A stretch of 64,000 bases of DNA from Phycisphaerae bacterium (GCA_028279405.1 JANQNU010000036.1:248001-312000), one strand, 5' to 3'. Positions 33,407-42,073 are shown, numbered from the stretch's first letter. Notes: a model not told the origin generated them from the letters alone. A program made the numbers and translations.

Positions 33407-33981
33407 GAGCCTGCCCCCGGCATCTCGCGCAGACGGCTGGTCAGCCAGGCGCGCGCTACACGCCACTCCCGTTCGGCAGTGGGTACGGAGATATCGAGCG
33501 TTTGCGCCGCTTCCGCCATGGTCAGCCCGGCAAAGAACCGCAATTCGACCAACCGACCTTTACGCGCATCCTGCTGCGACAAGGCATCCAGCATCTCGTC
33601 CAGATCCAGCATGTCCACGCCCTGCTGGCCCAATGCCTGTACGGCTTCATCGAAGAGCACCCGCTGCGCGCCTCCGCCGCGCTTCTGTGCCTGACGGGAG
33701 CGCGCGTGATCGACCAATACGCTCCGCATCGCCTTGGCCGCTACGCACATGAAATGCGATCGGGACTCCCAGTGCGTCCGAGCGTCCGCGCGCACCAGTT
33801 TCAGAAACGCCTCATGAACCACCGCCGTCGTCTGCAGCGTTGAGTGGGGCTCGCTGCGCAGGATGTGATGCGCGAGCCGTTGAAGCTCGTTGTACACCAA
33901 AGGAACCAATTGCGCGAGCGCGTCAGACCGCCCCGCGGCTGCCTGCGTCAACAGCCTATCCACGTCAGTCGCGTTGGTCAT
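33403..33981 (-). CDS. ECF sigma factor of the kinase-linked (sigma-70 ECF-like) family
   Basis: 192 residues. Region 2 is VYNELQRLAHHILRSE...TTAVVHEAFLKLV, and the HFMCVAAKAMRSVLVDHARSRQAQKRGGG segment is diagnostic of the family found beside Ser/Thr kinases. Region 4 is RKGRLVELRFFAGLTMAEAAQTLDISVPTAEREWRVARAWL. No anti-sigma factor is encoded; control by phosphorylation from the coupled kinase is inferred. It is transcribed away from a PEP-CTERM gene and a perfect inverted repeat lies between the two starts. Confidence 0.92.
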   Translation of the reverse strand: MTNATDVDRLLTQAAAGRSDALAQLVPLVYNELQRLAHHILRSEPHSTLQTTAVVHEAFLKLVRADARTHWESRSHFMCVAAKAMRSVLVDHARSRQAQKRGGGAQRVLFDEAVQALGQQGVDMLDLDEMLDALSQQDARKGRLVELRFFAGLTMAEAAQTLDISVPTAEREWRVARAWLTSRLREMPGAGS

Positions 33982-34051
33982 TCGCCTTGGCTCCGCGAGC
34001 CCCTTGGGAGATGCCTCATTTTATCCGGCCTCGCCTGATCCTTCCAGAATT

Positions 34052-34072
34052 TTCGCGGCAACCTACCGCGAA
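34052..34072. promoter_or_regulatory. inverted repeat between divergent sigma and PEP-CTERM genes
   Basis: TTCGCGG and CCGCGAA are perfect seven-base arms separated by CAACCTA. It is a candidate operator, 70 bases from the sigma gene start. A second hairpin CCTTGC/GCAAGG at 34178-34191 covers the ribosome binding site AAGGAG (34188-34193) of the next gene. Confidence 0.4.
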
Positions 34073-34199
34073 TCAAACGGGATCGCTTCTGCATCGACTT
34101 TCGGAATTTTTCATTGGAAACAGTGATGGCTGATGTGCCATCTTCACGTGATGTGGGGCAAGCTCCCAATCCGACGCCCTTGCGGGCAAGGAGACTACC

Positions 34200-34997
34200 A
34201 TGAGAACGCTGCACGCATCCCTCCAGCCCACTTCCGCGCTCGTATTGCTGTTCCTTTGTAGCAGTCACGCCTCAGCGGCGATGATCAAGACGATCTGGGT
34301 CAAGAACCAGGCGGCCGTCGTCGGTACGTCGCTCGAGGTGCGCCACTTTGCCAGGACCACGCGGCCCCGCGGTGTGACGGCTGCCCGGCAGATCTTCCCA
34401 TCCGAGACGTTTGACAGCGTCGGTGGCATTGGCACCAACGTGTTGCGCTTTTTCCAAGGATCGCTCGCTGCCGGTGCCACGGACAGGTACATCGTCGGAA
34501 TCAACGGCGAACCCGGTCGCGGCGCTGCAGTCCTCCGAGGCATAACACTCCGTTCGGCTGCCGGCGCCGCGCTGGCGCGCACTTTCGGGGGTTTCGGAAA
34601 CGACGAATCACTGACGCTCGAGGGCGGCACGCATTGGCTGAACCTCGGCAACGAGCTCGGCGACGGCACAAACCTGGCCATGGACGAACTGTCGATCTGG
34701 ACGGATCTCTCACGCAGCCAATTCAATGTAGATCAGGTCGACGACGTGGCCGGGCCCGCCAGCTTCACGGTACCCGCGGTCTCCCTCGACGCCGACGACG
34801 AACTCCGCGTCGACCTCGGAAGTCTCCTTTCAGACCAGACCTACGTTCTTGCCCGGGCAACGAACCTGCAGATCACGGACAGCTTCGGTACCTCGAACTT
34901 CGGTGACGGCTTCTTTGCCATCGAAGTGCCCGAACCCGGGTCGCTCAGCCTTCTGCTGCTCGGCGGCCTCTCGATGCTGGGCGTACGTCGGCGCTAA
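34200..34997 (+). CDS. PEP-CTERM secreted protein of unknown function
   Basis: 265 residues. A signal peptide (SALVLLFLCSSHASAA) follows the ATG at 34200, which has AAGGAG at a spacing of six. The body has beta-rich, low-complexity segments without a family I can name. The C-terminus is VPEPGSLSLLLLGGLSMLGVRRR, a PEP-CTERM signal. AAGGAG is half covered by a hairpin, so translation may be restrained. It is divergent from the ECF sigma/kinase pair, which might control it. Confidence 0.75.
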   Translation: MRTLHASLQPTSALVLLFLCSSHASAAMIKTIWVKNQAAVVGTSLEVRHFARTTRPRGVTAARQIFPSETFDSVGGIGTNVLRFFQGSLAAGATDRYIVGINGEPGRGAAVLRGITLRSAAGAALARTFGGFGNDESLTLEGGTHWLNLGNELGDGTNLAMDELSIWTDLSRSQFNVDQVDDVAGPASFTVPAVSLDADDELRVDLGSLLSDQTYVLARATNLQITDSFGTSNFGDGFFAIEVPEPGSLSLLLLGGLSMLGVRRR

Positions 34998-35041
34998 CGA
35001 GCATCGCTCGGCGATCCGCTAGCAGCCTTTCATCACCAGCC

Positions 35042-35071
35042 GGGTCCGTCGTACGCACGCGCGACGGACCC
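35042..35071. other. strong hairpin after the PEP-CTERM gene
   Basis: A perfect ten-pair stem GGGTCCGTCG/CGACGGACCC with a ten-base loop, followed by ACCCCTTCCC rather than a T run. It may end or protect the PEP-CTERM transcript. Confidence 0.5.
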
Positions 35072-35112
35072 ACCCCTTCCCACGCCGGCATCCCCATGGT
35101 GTGCCAACGCGG

Positions 35113-35142
35113 TTGACACACGCTTGTCTTCTGTATATGCAG
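35113..35142 (+). promoter_or_regulatory. marR promoter with overlapping operator
   Basis: TTGACA (35113-35118) is a perfect -35; TATGCA (35136-35141) at 17 bases serves as -10. The near-palindrome CTGTATATGCAG (35131-35142) covers the -10. The predicted start is at about the ATG at 35148, so the messenger would be leaderless. The same 12 bases recur at 35612. Confidence 0.6.
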
Positions 35143-35147
35143 ATTTA

Positions 35148-35594
35148 ATGTCCGCCGAGCGTACCACATCCGCCGTCAGAATCCCCAGGGAGTGTCTGGC
35201 GCTACGCGTCAAAATGGTCAATCGCGTCATCACCAAAATCTATGACGACGCCCTGCGACCACTCGGGATTCGCGTTACACAGGCGGCCATGCTCGCATTT
35301 GCCCTCGAACGCGGCGTGCTGCGACAGTCCGAGTTGTGCGCCGAGTTGCAGCTCGACGATTCGACGATGAGCCGCAACCTCGAGCGATTGTGCAGCCAGG
35401 GTTGGCTCGAGCCAGTCACGGAATCCAGCGACGCTCGACAGCACCCGTACCGGCTCACCCGCAAGGGGGCAGCGCTGCTGGAACGCGTCATGCCGCGCTG
35501 GGAGGCGGCGCAGCAACGTGCCCGGCAATTGCTCGGTGCCGACGGCGTGAGCGCTGTCCGCGCCTTCGCATCAGCGCATGGCCTGCACGGATAG
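35148..35594 (+). CDS. MarR-family transcriptional regulator
   Basis: DNA-binding repressor candidate, 148 residues. The winged-helix is seen in RPLGIRVTQAAMLAFALERGVLRQSELCAELQLDDSTMSRNLERLCSQGWLEPVTESSDARQHPYRLTRKGAALLE: helix-turn-helix, recognition helix (DDSTMSRNLERL) and wing (DARQHPYRLT). Helices at both ends form the dimer arm. The ATG at 35148 gives a normal MarR length and falls right after the operator-like CTGTATATGCAG. A second copy of that word precedes the AhpD-like gene, so the regulator probably represses itself and that gene. The inducer is unknown; a peroxide or phenolic ligand would fit the target. Confidence 0.88.
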   Translation: MSAERTTSAVRIPRECLALRVKMVNRVITKIYDDALRPLGIRVTQAAMLAFALERGVLRQSELCAELQLDDSTMSRNLERLCSQGWLEPVTESSDARQHPYRLTRKGAALLERVMPRWEAAQQRARQLLGADGVSAVRAFASAHGLHG

Positions 35595-35611
35595 TTTTTT
35601 GTAACCAATAC

Positions 35612-35623
35612 CTGTATATGCAG
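35612..35623 (+). promoter_or_regulatory. second MarR operator-like site
   Basis: CTGTATATGCAG, identical in all 12 bases to the site at 35131-35142, lies 77 bases before the start of the AhpD-like gene. No clear -35 is seen here. Confidence 0.55.
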
Positions 35624-35699
35624 TCAAAAGCGTGGTGCCGGATCGGCGACGGGCCGGATGGGCATGTTTCTATGGGAACGGTTTGATCACGGTGATGTC

Positions 35700-36272
35700 A
35701 TGGCGTTCTTCAGCTACGCACGAGGGTTCAAGGGGGTTGCGGACGTTTTCATGCGGGATCCCGAGCTCTACGAGCCGATGATCGAGTTCATTTCTCGGGT
35801 AATGACTCGTGAGTCGGATGTGAGTGTCGTGGAGCGTGAGATGATTGCGGCCTATGTCTCCGAGCGCAACGGCTGCAAGTTTTGTATCGGCGTGCACCGC
35901 GAGACGCTACACAGCCTGGGCGTCGAGGATGAGGTCATCGATGCGATCCCGACTGGGTCCGCTGCGCCGGAGTTCGATACGCGCCAGCGGAGCGCATTTG
36001 CGTTCGTGGATGTCCTGGTGGACCGGCCGCAGGCGCTCTCCCAGGCTGACGTCGATCGGGCCGTGGCGGCCGGATGGAGCGAGCAAGCCGTGGAGGACAT
36101 CGTGAACGTGGTCGGGGTCTTTTCGTACGTCAACCGGCTCATTGACGCGTTCGGCGTACAAGGGCAGCCTGCTTACTACGAGTACGTCGGTGGAATGTTG
36201 GCAGCCAGCGGCTATTCCCCGCTCGTTGATATGGTCCGCGCGCAGGCCGTGAGACGATCGTTGCAGACGTGA
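35700..36272 (+). CDS. AhpD-like peroxidase / carboxymuconolactone decarboxylase family protein
   Basis: 190 residues. The AhpD core is seen: VEREMIAAYVSERNGCKFCIGVHRETLHSLG contains the CxxCxxxH redox motif (CKFCIGVH) that forms the disulfide and proton relay in AhpD. The rest (QALSQADVDRAVAAGWSEQAVEDIVNVVGVFSYVNRLIDAFGV) matches the helical fold of the family. Proteins of this group reduce peroxides or act as thiol-based antioxidants. Its gene follows marR by about 105 bases and carries the second copy of the operator-like word, which fits a redox-responsive pair. The ATG at 35700 opens the conserved part. Confidence 0.87.
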   Translation: MAFFSYARGFKGVADVFMRDPELYEPMIEFISRVMTRESDVSVVEREMIAAYVSERNGCKFCIGVHRETLHSLGVEDEVIDAIPTGSAAPEFDTRQRSAFAFVDVLVDRPQALSQADVDRAVAAGWSEQAVEDIVNVVGVFSYVNRLIDAFGVQGQPAYYEYVGGMLAASGYSPLVDMVRAQAVRRSLQT

Positions 36273-36505
36273 GCGCGCTAGCGAACGGAGTTGTCGGCAT
36301 AGCACTCGGGTTCGGAAGCGTAGCGGATGCTTTGAGGAGAGGTCCCGTCATCGGGCTGGCGGATGTACTGGATCGGGCTGCGCAAGGACAGTCGAACGAG
36401 CGGTTACGGAGGCGCTTCGGAGTCCCGCTTCCACTTCCGGGGCGCCCCGTACCCTGCTCAGTTCGGAGCGATCAGGCCCGCCGCGCTTTGCTTGAAAAGA
36501 TGTTC

Positions 36506-37528
36506 CTAGGAGGTGGTCGGATCGGCGCGCACGATGAACTGCCGGTCGTCAGCGAGCCTGACGCGGATTGCGAGCTGACCGCGTTCGTTGATGGACACAG
36601 GGTTGAGCGCAAATTCAACGACGGTTGAGCCCAGGAGTGCGTCGCCGATGCCCAGCAGGCGGTCGTGCTCAGGATTCGGGCCGGTGAAGATCCCGAATTG
36701 CCCGCTGCGTGTCGTCGCATAGAAGATCACAGTCCCTGCGTTATTGATCAGTGCACCGCGGAACGTCTCGAAGGCGCCGTCGGAATCGATGATTGTTCGA
36801 AGCTCATTGCGCACTGCGGCGAAGATCCCCGTTCCGCCGGTAGACCGCGTGGCAGCGAGGATCACCGTACCTCCATCGTTGAGGCACGGAAACGCACCAA
36901 GCTGCGACAGCTGACCGCCCGTCGCGACAATCGGCTTGCACTGCGTGCCATCGCTTAGGCAGATCTGTTGATCGCCTTCGGAACGGTCGACGCGAAAGGC
37001 GACCGTTCCATGAGCGTTGACCACTGGAAGCCCGTGAAACGCACTGAACGGACCGCCGGTCGCGGCCAGACAGGCGGTGTTCGAGGTAGATGCAATGTAC
37101 ACGCCGTTCGCGTCGGGGTCGTTTTCTGTCGCGGGCGTCGCGCGGAGCGCCACTTGCCCGGCATCGTTCATGGTCGGTCCGAGTGGGCCGCTCGGTTGTC
37201 GGAGAATCGGGATCACATGGGCGTCCCGACAGAGAAATGTCGCCGGGCCGTGCGCGAGATGTGTAGCGTAGAAACAAACGGCTCCATCGCGATTGATATC
37301 CGGATGACTATAGATGTCTGAGAACGGATCGTCGGGCGCGATTACTGTACGTACGGCGTCTCCATCGCCGATGTGGATACCGAACCCGCCGGCACGGTGG
37401 GTTGCCTGAAAGGCGACCATTCCGTTGTCATTGATCGATGCGACGTAGGGTGCGAAGTCGCTGAAACGGTCGCCTGTCTCCGCGATCGCGACCAACTCGT
37501 ATGTTTGACTCGCAAGACCGATATGCAT
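36506..37528 (-). CDS. beta-propeller-like protein with NDxGxVAFxA repeats, no signal peptide
   Basis: 340 residues. At least six repeats of the form IN(D/E)NGxVAFxA...GIFxG are visible, for instance SINDNGMVAFQATHRAGGFGIH and LNDGGTVILAATRSTGGTGIF, each about 45-60 residues, which suggest a propeller of the kind found in secreted cyanobacterial and planctomycete proteins. No family can be named with certainty. Unlike relatives it begins directly with MHIGLASQTYELVAIAETG and lacks a signal peptide, so export is in doubt. The start could lie elsewhere, but no upstream hydrophobic stretch is available in frame. Confidence 0.6.
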   Translation of the reverse strand: MHIGLASQTYELVAIAETGDRFSDFAPYVASINDNGMVAFQATHRAGGFGIHIGDGDAVRTVIAPDDPFSDIYSHPDINRDGAVCFYATHLAHGPATFLCRDAHVIPILRQPSGPLGPTMNDAGQVALRATPATENDPDANGVYIASTSNTACLAATGGPFSAFHGLPVVNAHGTVAFRVDRSEGDQQICLSDGTQCKPIVATGGQLSQLGAFPCLNDGGTVILAATRSTGGTGIFAAVRNELRTIIDSDGAFETFRGALINNAGTVIFYATTRSGQFGIFTGPNPEHDRLLGIGDALLGSTVVEFALNPVSINERGQLAIRVRLADDRQFIVRADPTTS

Positions 37529-37606
37529 GATGGAATCTCAACGGGCGATCAGAGTCGACCGTCGACATAGTGTCAAGCCAGGGAGTACGACGGGGGCCGT
37601 CGCGGA

Positions 37607-39637
37607 TCAATCGACCTGCTGCGCCGCGCGACCATTGCGCGATCTGACGGCATATCGGCGATGTTCGGCGGCGCGCTCCGGATCGTCCTTGGCGCGTTCG
37701 TAGAGCTGCGCCAGGCAGCGATGCGCCAGTGTGAGCATGGGATTCAGTTCGAGCGCAACGTGGAAGGCGCGAATCGCCCAATCGAATTGTCCGACCTCGG
37801 CGAGCGCCAGGCCGAGATGGACGTGGGTTGTCGGGCGATAGTGCAGCAGCGAGATCGAACGCATATGCTGCTCGACGGCTTCTGCCGACCGGCGCTGCCG
37901 CCGGTACGCGACGCCGAGTCCATCGTAGGCCTCCGGGTCGTGCGGATTGAGTTCGATGGCCCGCGCGAAGTTGCGCTCGGCGTCCTTCCAGCGCCGCCGA
38001 CGGAGGTAGACGGAGCCAATCTGTCGATGCAGCCCCGGGAGTTCCGGATTGTCGCGTTCCGCCGCCCGCAGATGTGCGAGCGACTCCGTCACGTTGCCGC
38101 GGTGAAAGGCAATTATGCCCATGATGAGTTGGGCCCGCGGCGCGTCGTCTTCGGCGTCCAGCACTTCGCGGGCGACCGCCTCGCAGGCGTCGTAGTCCCG
38201 GAGCTGCAGGTGACACATGGCTTTTGCCATCTTCGTGCCGACGTCGTCCGGCTCCGCCGCAAGGACCTTGTCATAGCACTGCAACGCCTCTGAAGGGCGA
38301 TCAGTGGACGAGAAGACCTGGCCGAGATTGCGCTCGCGATCGAGGACGATCCGCTCGCGCTGCTTACCCGAGCTCCGCTCGATATAGCCGAGTGCCTCGA
38401 GCTGCGCCAGCATCTGCTCGTTGGCCCAGGGATCTTCGCGGTAATCCACGATCGGCGCTGCCGCCTCCTCGGTGTCGTACGTGGGGATGCGCGGGATCCG
38501 GACGGACGAGATGTCAGTCGACAGAACCTGTCGCAGCGGCTGGCCGTCCATGTCGCGGGCGACCGGGAGACCCAACAGCATCAGCACGGTTGGAGCGATA
38601 TCGAGCAGCGACGCCCCGTAAAGGCGCTCATCCTTCTTGATGCACGGCCCGCGCAGCGCCACGATTCCATGCTGGCGATGCCATGCCACCGGGTTGGCGT
38701 CTATGGCGCTGGAGCCGGCAGGTCGCAACTCGTCACAGTGAAAACCGTGATCGCTGAGCAGGATGATCGTCGCGTCGTCGCCGGCCAGCTCCATCTGTCG
38801 GCCCAGCATCATGTCATGGAAGCGATAGCAGGCGGTCATCACCTCCCGGTATCGCTCGAACGCCTCGGGCTCGACGTGCTCCATGCGTGGCGGATGGAAC
38901 TCCATGAAGCCGTGAGCGAAACGATCGATCGCGTCGTAGTAGACGCCGCAGAAATCCCACTCCTGCTCCTGCATCAGCCAGGTAGCGGCCATGTGTACGG
39001 TCGCGCACTGTGCCAGCAGGCCGCGGAGTTCCGCGACGTGCTTGTCCGTCGTGGCGTCCCAGCTGCCGAGTGTGGGCAAGAATTCCTTGAGCTGACGGGG
39101 ATTGACCATTGCGGGGTGGACGCGCAAGCGACAGGCCGGCTCGAGCAACGCGGCGGGATGAACCGAGTGTTGCACTGCGGGCCACTCTTCGTCCAGCGGC
39201 CCGACGGCTGTCGGATAGCGATCACTGACGACGAAGCCGTTGATCGGCTCTGTCGGATGGCTTGCGAACCAGTTCACGACTCCGGCTTTCATGCCGGCGT
39301 CCGAGATGATGTTCCAGAGCGCCTTGCAGCGGCGCGAAGTGCTGGTGACCGGGCGGATGCCGTCGGCGTGCGGATCGGGCTCGGCGAAGCCGAGAATGCC
39401 GTGCTTGTCGGCGTGCTTGCCCGTCGCGATCGAGGTCCACAAGATCGGCGAGAGCATCGGGCGCAGACTTGCAACATTGCCCATGATGCCTTCATCGAGG
39501 AAGCGCGCGAGGTTGGGCAGCTCGCCGCGCTCGATCAGCGGCTCGATCATCTTCCAGTCGGCGGCGTCCCATCCGATGAGCAGGACACGCTGGGACCAGC
39601 GCTTGGCAGTGGGCGTCGCCGGTTGTTCCGCGCTCAT
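37607..39637 (-). CDS. alkaline phosphatase superfamily protein (type I phosphodiesterase-like) with TPR repeats
   Basis: 676 residues. The N-terminal domain has LLIGWDAADWKMIEPLIERGELPNL (metal Asp), PMLSPILWTSIATGK (nucleophile region, Ser/Thr), YDAIDRFAHGF and LLSDHGFH, the metal-binding motifs of phosphodiesterase/nucleotide pyrophosphatase enzymes. Four or more tetratricopeptide repeats follow (SEALQCYDKVLAAEPDDVGTKMAKAMCHL, WKDAERNFARAIELNPHDPEAYDGLGVAYRR). No signal peptide is seen, so it may be cytoplasmic. GAGGAGG precedes the ATG at 39637. The substrate is not readable; the phosphatase-TPR arrangement recurs in planctomycetes. Confidence 0.88.
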   Translation of the reverse strand: MSAEQPATPTAKRWSQRVLLIGWDAADWKMIEPLIERGELPNLARFLDEGIMGNVASLRPMLSPILWTSIATGKHADKHGILGFAEPDPHADGIRPVTSTSRRCKALWNIISDAGMKAGVVNWFASHPTEPINGFVVSDRYPTAVGPLDEEWPAVQHSVHPAALLEPACRLRVHPAMVNPRQLKEFLPTLGSWDATTDKHVAELRGLLAQCATVHMAATWLMQEQEWDFCGVYYDAIDRFAHGFMEFHPPRMEHVEPEAFERYREVMTACYRFHDMMLGRQMELAGDDATIILLSDHGFHCDELRPAGSSAIDANPVAWHRQHGIVALRGPCIKKDERLYGASLLDIAPTVLMLLGLPVARDMDGQPLRQVLSTDISSVRIPRIPTYDTEEAAAPIVDYREDPWANEQMLAQLEALGYIERSSGKQRERIVLDRERNLGQVFSSTDRPSEALQCYDKVLAAEPDDVGTKMAKAMCHLQLRDYDACEAVAREVLDAEDDAPRAQLIMGIIAFHRGNVTESLAHLRAAERDNPELPGLHRQIGSVYLRRRRWKDAERNFARAIELNPHDPEAYDGLGVAYRRQRRSAEAVEQHMRSISLLHYRPTTHVHLGLALAEVGQFDWAIRAFHVALELNPMLTLAHRCLAQLYERAKDDPERAAEHRRYAVRSRNGRAAQQVD

Positions 39638-39770
39638 TCGTGCGCCTCCTCGCGACGGACGGGCCATCGCGCCCGGCCGGAGAGCAAGGAAGCGGGCAGG
39701 CCCGACAGCCACTGCCCGCTCCCAATTCGATGCTGGCCGCAAATGGGGTTACTTCGTCTAGACCTGCTGC

Positions 39771-40421
39771 CTAGTGCCGACGGCGCGGGTTGCCCGCGGC
39801 GCAAAACCCGAGCGCGAGCAACGCCAGGCTGCCGGGCTCGGGGGCGCCGGCCGGCACGCTGACGCCGGGCTCGCTCTCGTAGCCCCACGCGAAGGTATCC
39901 AGCCGTCCCTCCGTTCGGACAACGCCGATCCAGCCGTAGTGCGTCTGATAGTCGATCTGGATTTGGGCACCGAGATAGGTCTGCACGCCCTCCGGGATGT
40001 ACGTTGTCTCTTGGCCGTAGTACGTGGACAAGATGTTGGTCAATCCGGTAAACGTGCCGCCGCCGCCGATGATCGTGCCGCCATCGACCCCGATCGCGTG
40101 CGCGTTGGTGGAGAAGATGCCCGCGTAGGAGTAGATCGACGTCGTGTAGTTGCTGCCGCCGTAGTAAAGCACCTGTTTGAAATTGCTGTAGCCAAGATAG
40201 GTGTCGCCTTGGCTCCCGGCATCAAGCGTGATATCGAGGAACTGCTGTGGCATACTGCCGCCAAAAAGCGGTCCCAGCTCCCAGTCCCATTGGTTCCCGG
40301 GATTCTCGAACCGAATCGGGTCCGCGTAGGCCTGAGTGCCGGCGGCGATCACACCCGCGGCGGCCAGCGCCTTCGTGCCGGCCTTGTTGAGCGTTTGCTG
40401 ACGGGTTCGCTTGTTCGACAT
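39771..40421 (-). CDS. PEP-CTERM secreted protein, FG-GAP-free beta-sandwich type
   Basis: 216 residues. The ATG at 40421 has GGAGGAGG upstream and starts MSNKRTRQQTLNKAGTKALAAAGVIAAGTQAYA, a long signal peptide with a twin-arginine-like basic start. The mature part is rich in Gly, Tyr and Thr (YGGSNYTTSIYSYAGIFSTNAHAIGVDGGTIIGGGGTF) with YGWIGVVRTEGRLDTFAWGYES near the end, a pattern seen in secreted planctomycete proteins of unknown function. The tail is APEPGSLALLALGFCAAGNPRRRH, a PEP-CTERM-like signal with Asn-Pro before the basic end. Confidence 0.78.
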   Translation of the reverse strand: MSNKRTRQQTLNKAGTKALAAAGVIAAGTQAYADPIRFENPGNQWDWELGPLFGGSMPQQFLDITLDAGSQGDTYLGYSNFKQVLYYGGSNYTTSIYSYAGIFSTNAHAIGVDGGTIIGGGGTFTGLTNILSTYYGQETTYIPEGVQTYLGAQIQIDYQTHYGWIGVVRTEGRLDTFAWGYESEPGVSVPAGAPEPGSLALLALGFCAAGNPRRRH

Positions 40422-40584
40422 ACCTGCTTCCTCCTCCACCCCATTCCGGGCTCCATCTGACGCGAGCTTCCCTCGGAGGCTCCGCACACGTGCAGTGCTC
40501 AGGCGGCCGCGCACAACGCCGATCGGGCTGCCTGCCAACCTTGAGAGCCAGTCTACAACACTCGCGATCGCTAAATCAACAGTT

Positions 40585-40688
40585 TTTGGACAAATATCCA
40601 AACATGCGTAAAACATTTTAAAATATTGACTTAAGAGGCTATATTGATGAGATTCTGCTTGAGTTCCCTGTCGCTACCGTGCTAGACT
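40585..40688. promoter_or_regulatory. AT-rich divergent promoter region with two palindromes
   Basis: The gap between the PEP-CTERM gene and the gene at 40698 is AT-rich, unlike its surroundings. It holds TTTGGA-N6-TCCAAA (40585-40602) and ATTTTAAAAT (40615-40624). TTGAGT (40659-40664) and TAGACT (40683-40688) with an 18-base gap may drive the rightward gene, with its ATG about nine bases beyond. Confidence 0.4.
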
Positions 40689-40697
40689 ATCGCCGCG

Positions 40698-41972
40698 ATG
40701 ATGATGGTCGATGATCCACATTCTCAGCCGACGGCGGCGTTTGCCACCGAAGCGCGTCAGGTGATTCAGGAATTGCGCGGTGCGCTGGGCAGTGTGATTG
40801 AGCGCGTCTCAGGCGACCCGAACGTGCGGCCTTCGAGGCTGGCGGATGCACTGATCCTCGATAACCGGTTGGCGTGGAAGATCTCCAAGGTCGTGAGTAC
40901 GCGCGATCCGTTTCTGGCGTCGCAGTACGTACCGGGCTCGAAGGGGCTGCGGATCTTTTTGCGCGCGGCGGCGAAGAAGGACGTCGCGGATGAGGTGCTG
41001 ACGGCGGCGCAGGTTGCCTTCGATCGTTTCCGGACCATGATGAAGCTGCACGCCAGCGACCGGACGAACTTCGAGTCGCTGCTCGCGGGGCAAGTGAGTG
41101 AGGACCCGGCGCGGGTGGACTTGCAGCACCGCAAGGGTGCCTTTCAGCATCTCTCTTATATCTGGGGTGTTCAGGCACGGGCCCATTTGCACACCTATAT
41201 CATTCGCGCATCCGAAGACCAGCGTCGTATCGACGCGGCCACGTTGCGCGGATACATCGACCTGCGCTGGATTCGACCGAACGTTCCGTGGCGGTTGTCG
41301 CGTTTCTATACGGTGGACGATGCGGGGGACCGCCACACGCGATTCGATCGTCAGCCATTGGCGCCGACCGCGTCCGGCGGAGCGCAGGTGCCGGAGTTAC
41401 CGCTGTTGACGGACTTCTGCTCACAGCCGCTGCCGCGCATTCGGCGAGTGGACGGTCCGCGGGGCGACGTCTGCTATCAGTTGGTTGAGGGTGCGGTCGG
41501 CAATACCGGCTCGTTGACCTGCGTGCTGGGGGAGGTGATTCGCGGTGCCGAGCCGCGATTCCGGCAGCCGGATCATCGCGAGTTGGTGATGGTGGCGTTG
41601 CCGCGCACGCCGTGTGAGACGCTGTTGTTCGACATCATCATTCACCGCGATGTGTTGGAGCGCGTCGACCCGCGCGCCGAGATGTTCAGCGATCTGTTCG
41701 ACCGTGCCTTCGACGAGCGTCCTGCGGCGCATGATCGACTGCCGTTGCACGCGCGCGTCGCGCACCTCGGATCGGGGCCGGCTGTCGTGAGCACGCCCGA
41801 CGTACCGCGCTACCGCGAGATGGTTCGTTATGCGATGAAGCAACTCGCGTGGCCCGAGGACGAGTTCGACGTCTATCGGCTCCAGGTTCGATATCCGCCG
41901 ATACCGACTGCCGTTCGACTCGTCCAGGAGTTGCCGGAGCCACCCGCGGCCGAGCCGCGCATGGATACCTGA
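40698..41972 (+). CDS. conserved-looking cytoplasmic protein of unknown function
   Basis: 424 residues; I do not recognise a family. No signal peptide, no membrane segment. The N-terminus (FATEARQVIQELRGALGSVIERVSGDPNVRPSRLADALILDNRLAWKISKVVSTRDPF) looks like a helical bundle with a possible DNA- or RNA-binding turn, as in regulators that read a ligand through the C-terminal part. The remainder is mixed alpha/beta with many Arg and His. It starts with three consecutive ATGs at 40698. It is expressed away from a PEP-CTERM gene. A regulatory role is inferred from the N-terminus only. Confidence 0.65.
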   Translation: MMMVDDPHSQPTAAFATEARQVIQELRGALGSVIERVSGDPNVRPSRLADALILDNRLAWKISKVVSTRDPFLASQYVPGSKGLRIFLRAAAKKDVADEVLTAAQVAFDRFRTMMKLHASDRTNFESLLAGQVSEDPARVDLQHRKGAFQHLSYIWGVQARAHLHTYIIRASEDQRRIDAATLRGYIDLRWIRPNVPWRLSRFYTVDDAGDRHTRFDRQPLAPTASGGAQVPELPLLTDFCSQPLPRIRRVDGPRGDVCYQLVEGAVGNTGSLTCVLGEVIRGAEPRFRQPDHRELVMVALPRTPCETLLFDIIIHRDVLERVDPRAEMFSDLFDRAFDERPAAHDRLPLHARVAHLGSGPAVVSTPDVPRYREMVRYAMKQLAWPEDEFDVYRLQVRYPPIPTAVRLVQELPEPPAAEPRMDT

Positions 41973-42073
41973 TCGGCGGTGAGGCGGTCGACGCCGCCCA
42001 TTGCCAGAGCGAGAGACCAGGGTTGCAGGGCCTCGTCGTCGACCGCGTAACGAGGCGAAGGGAGGAGAGCGAG

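Noticed and set aside
36269-36628. GTG-started frame overlapping the AhpD-like stop
   Set aside because: The GTGA overlap is suggestive, but the product has no domain, and it runs into the opposite gene at 36506.
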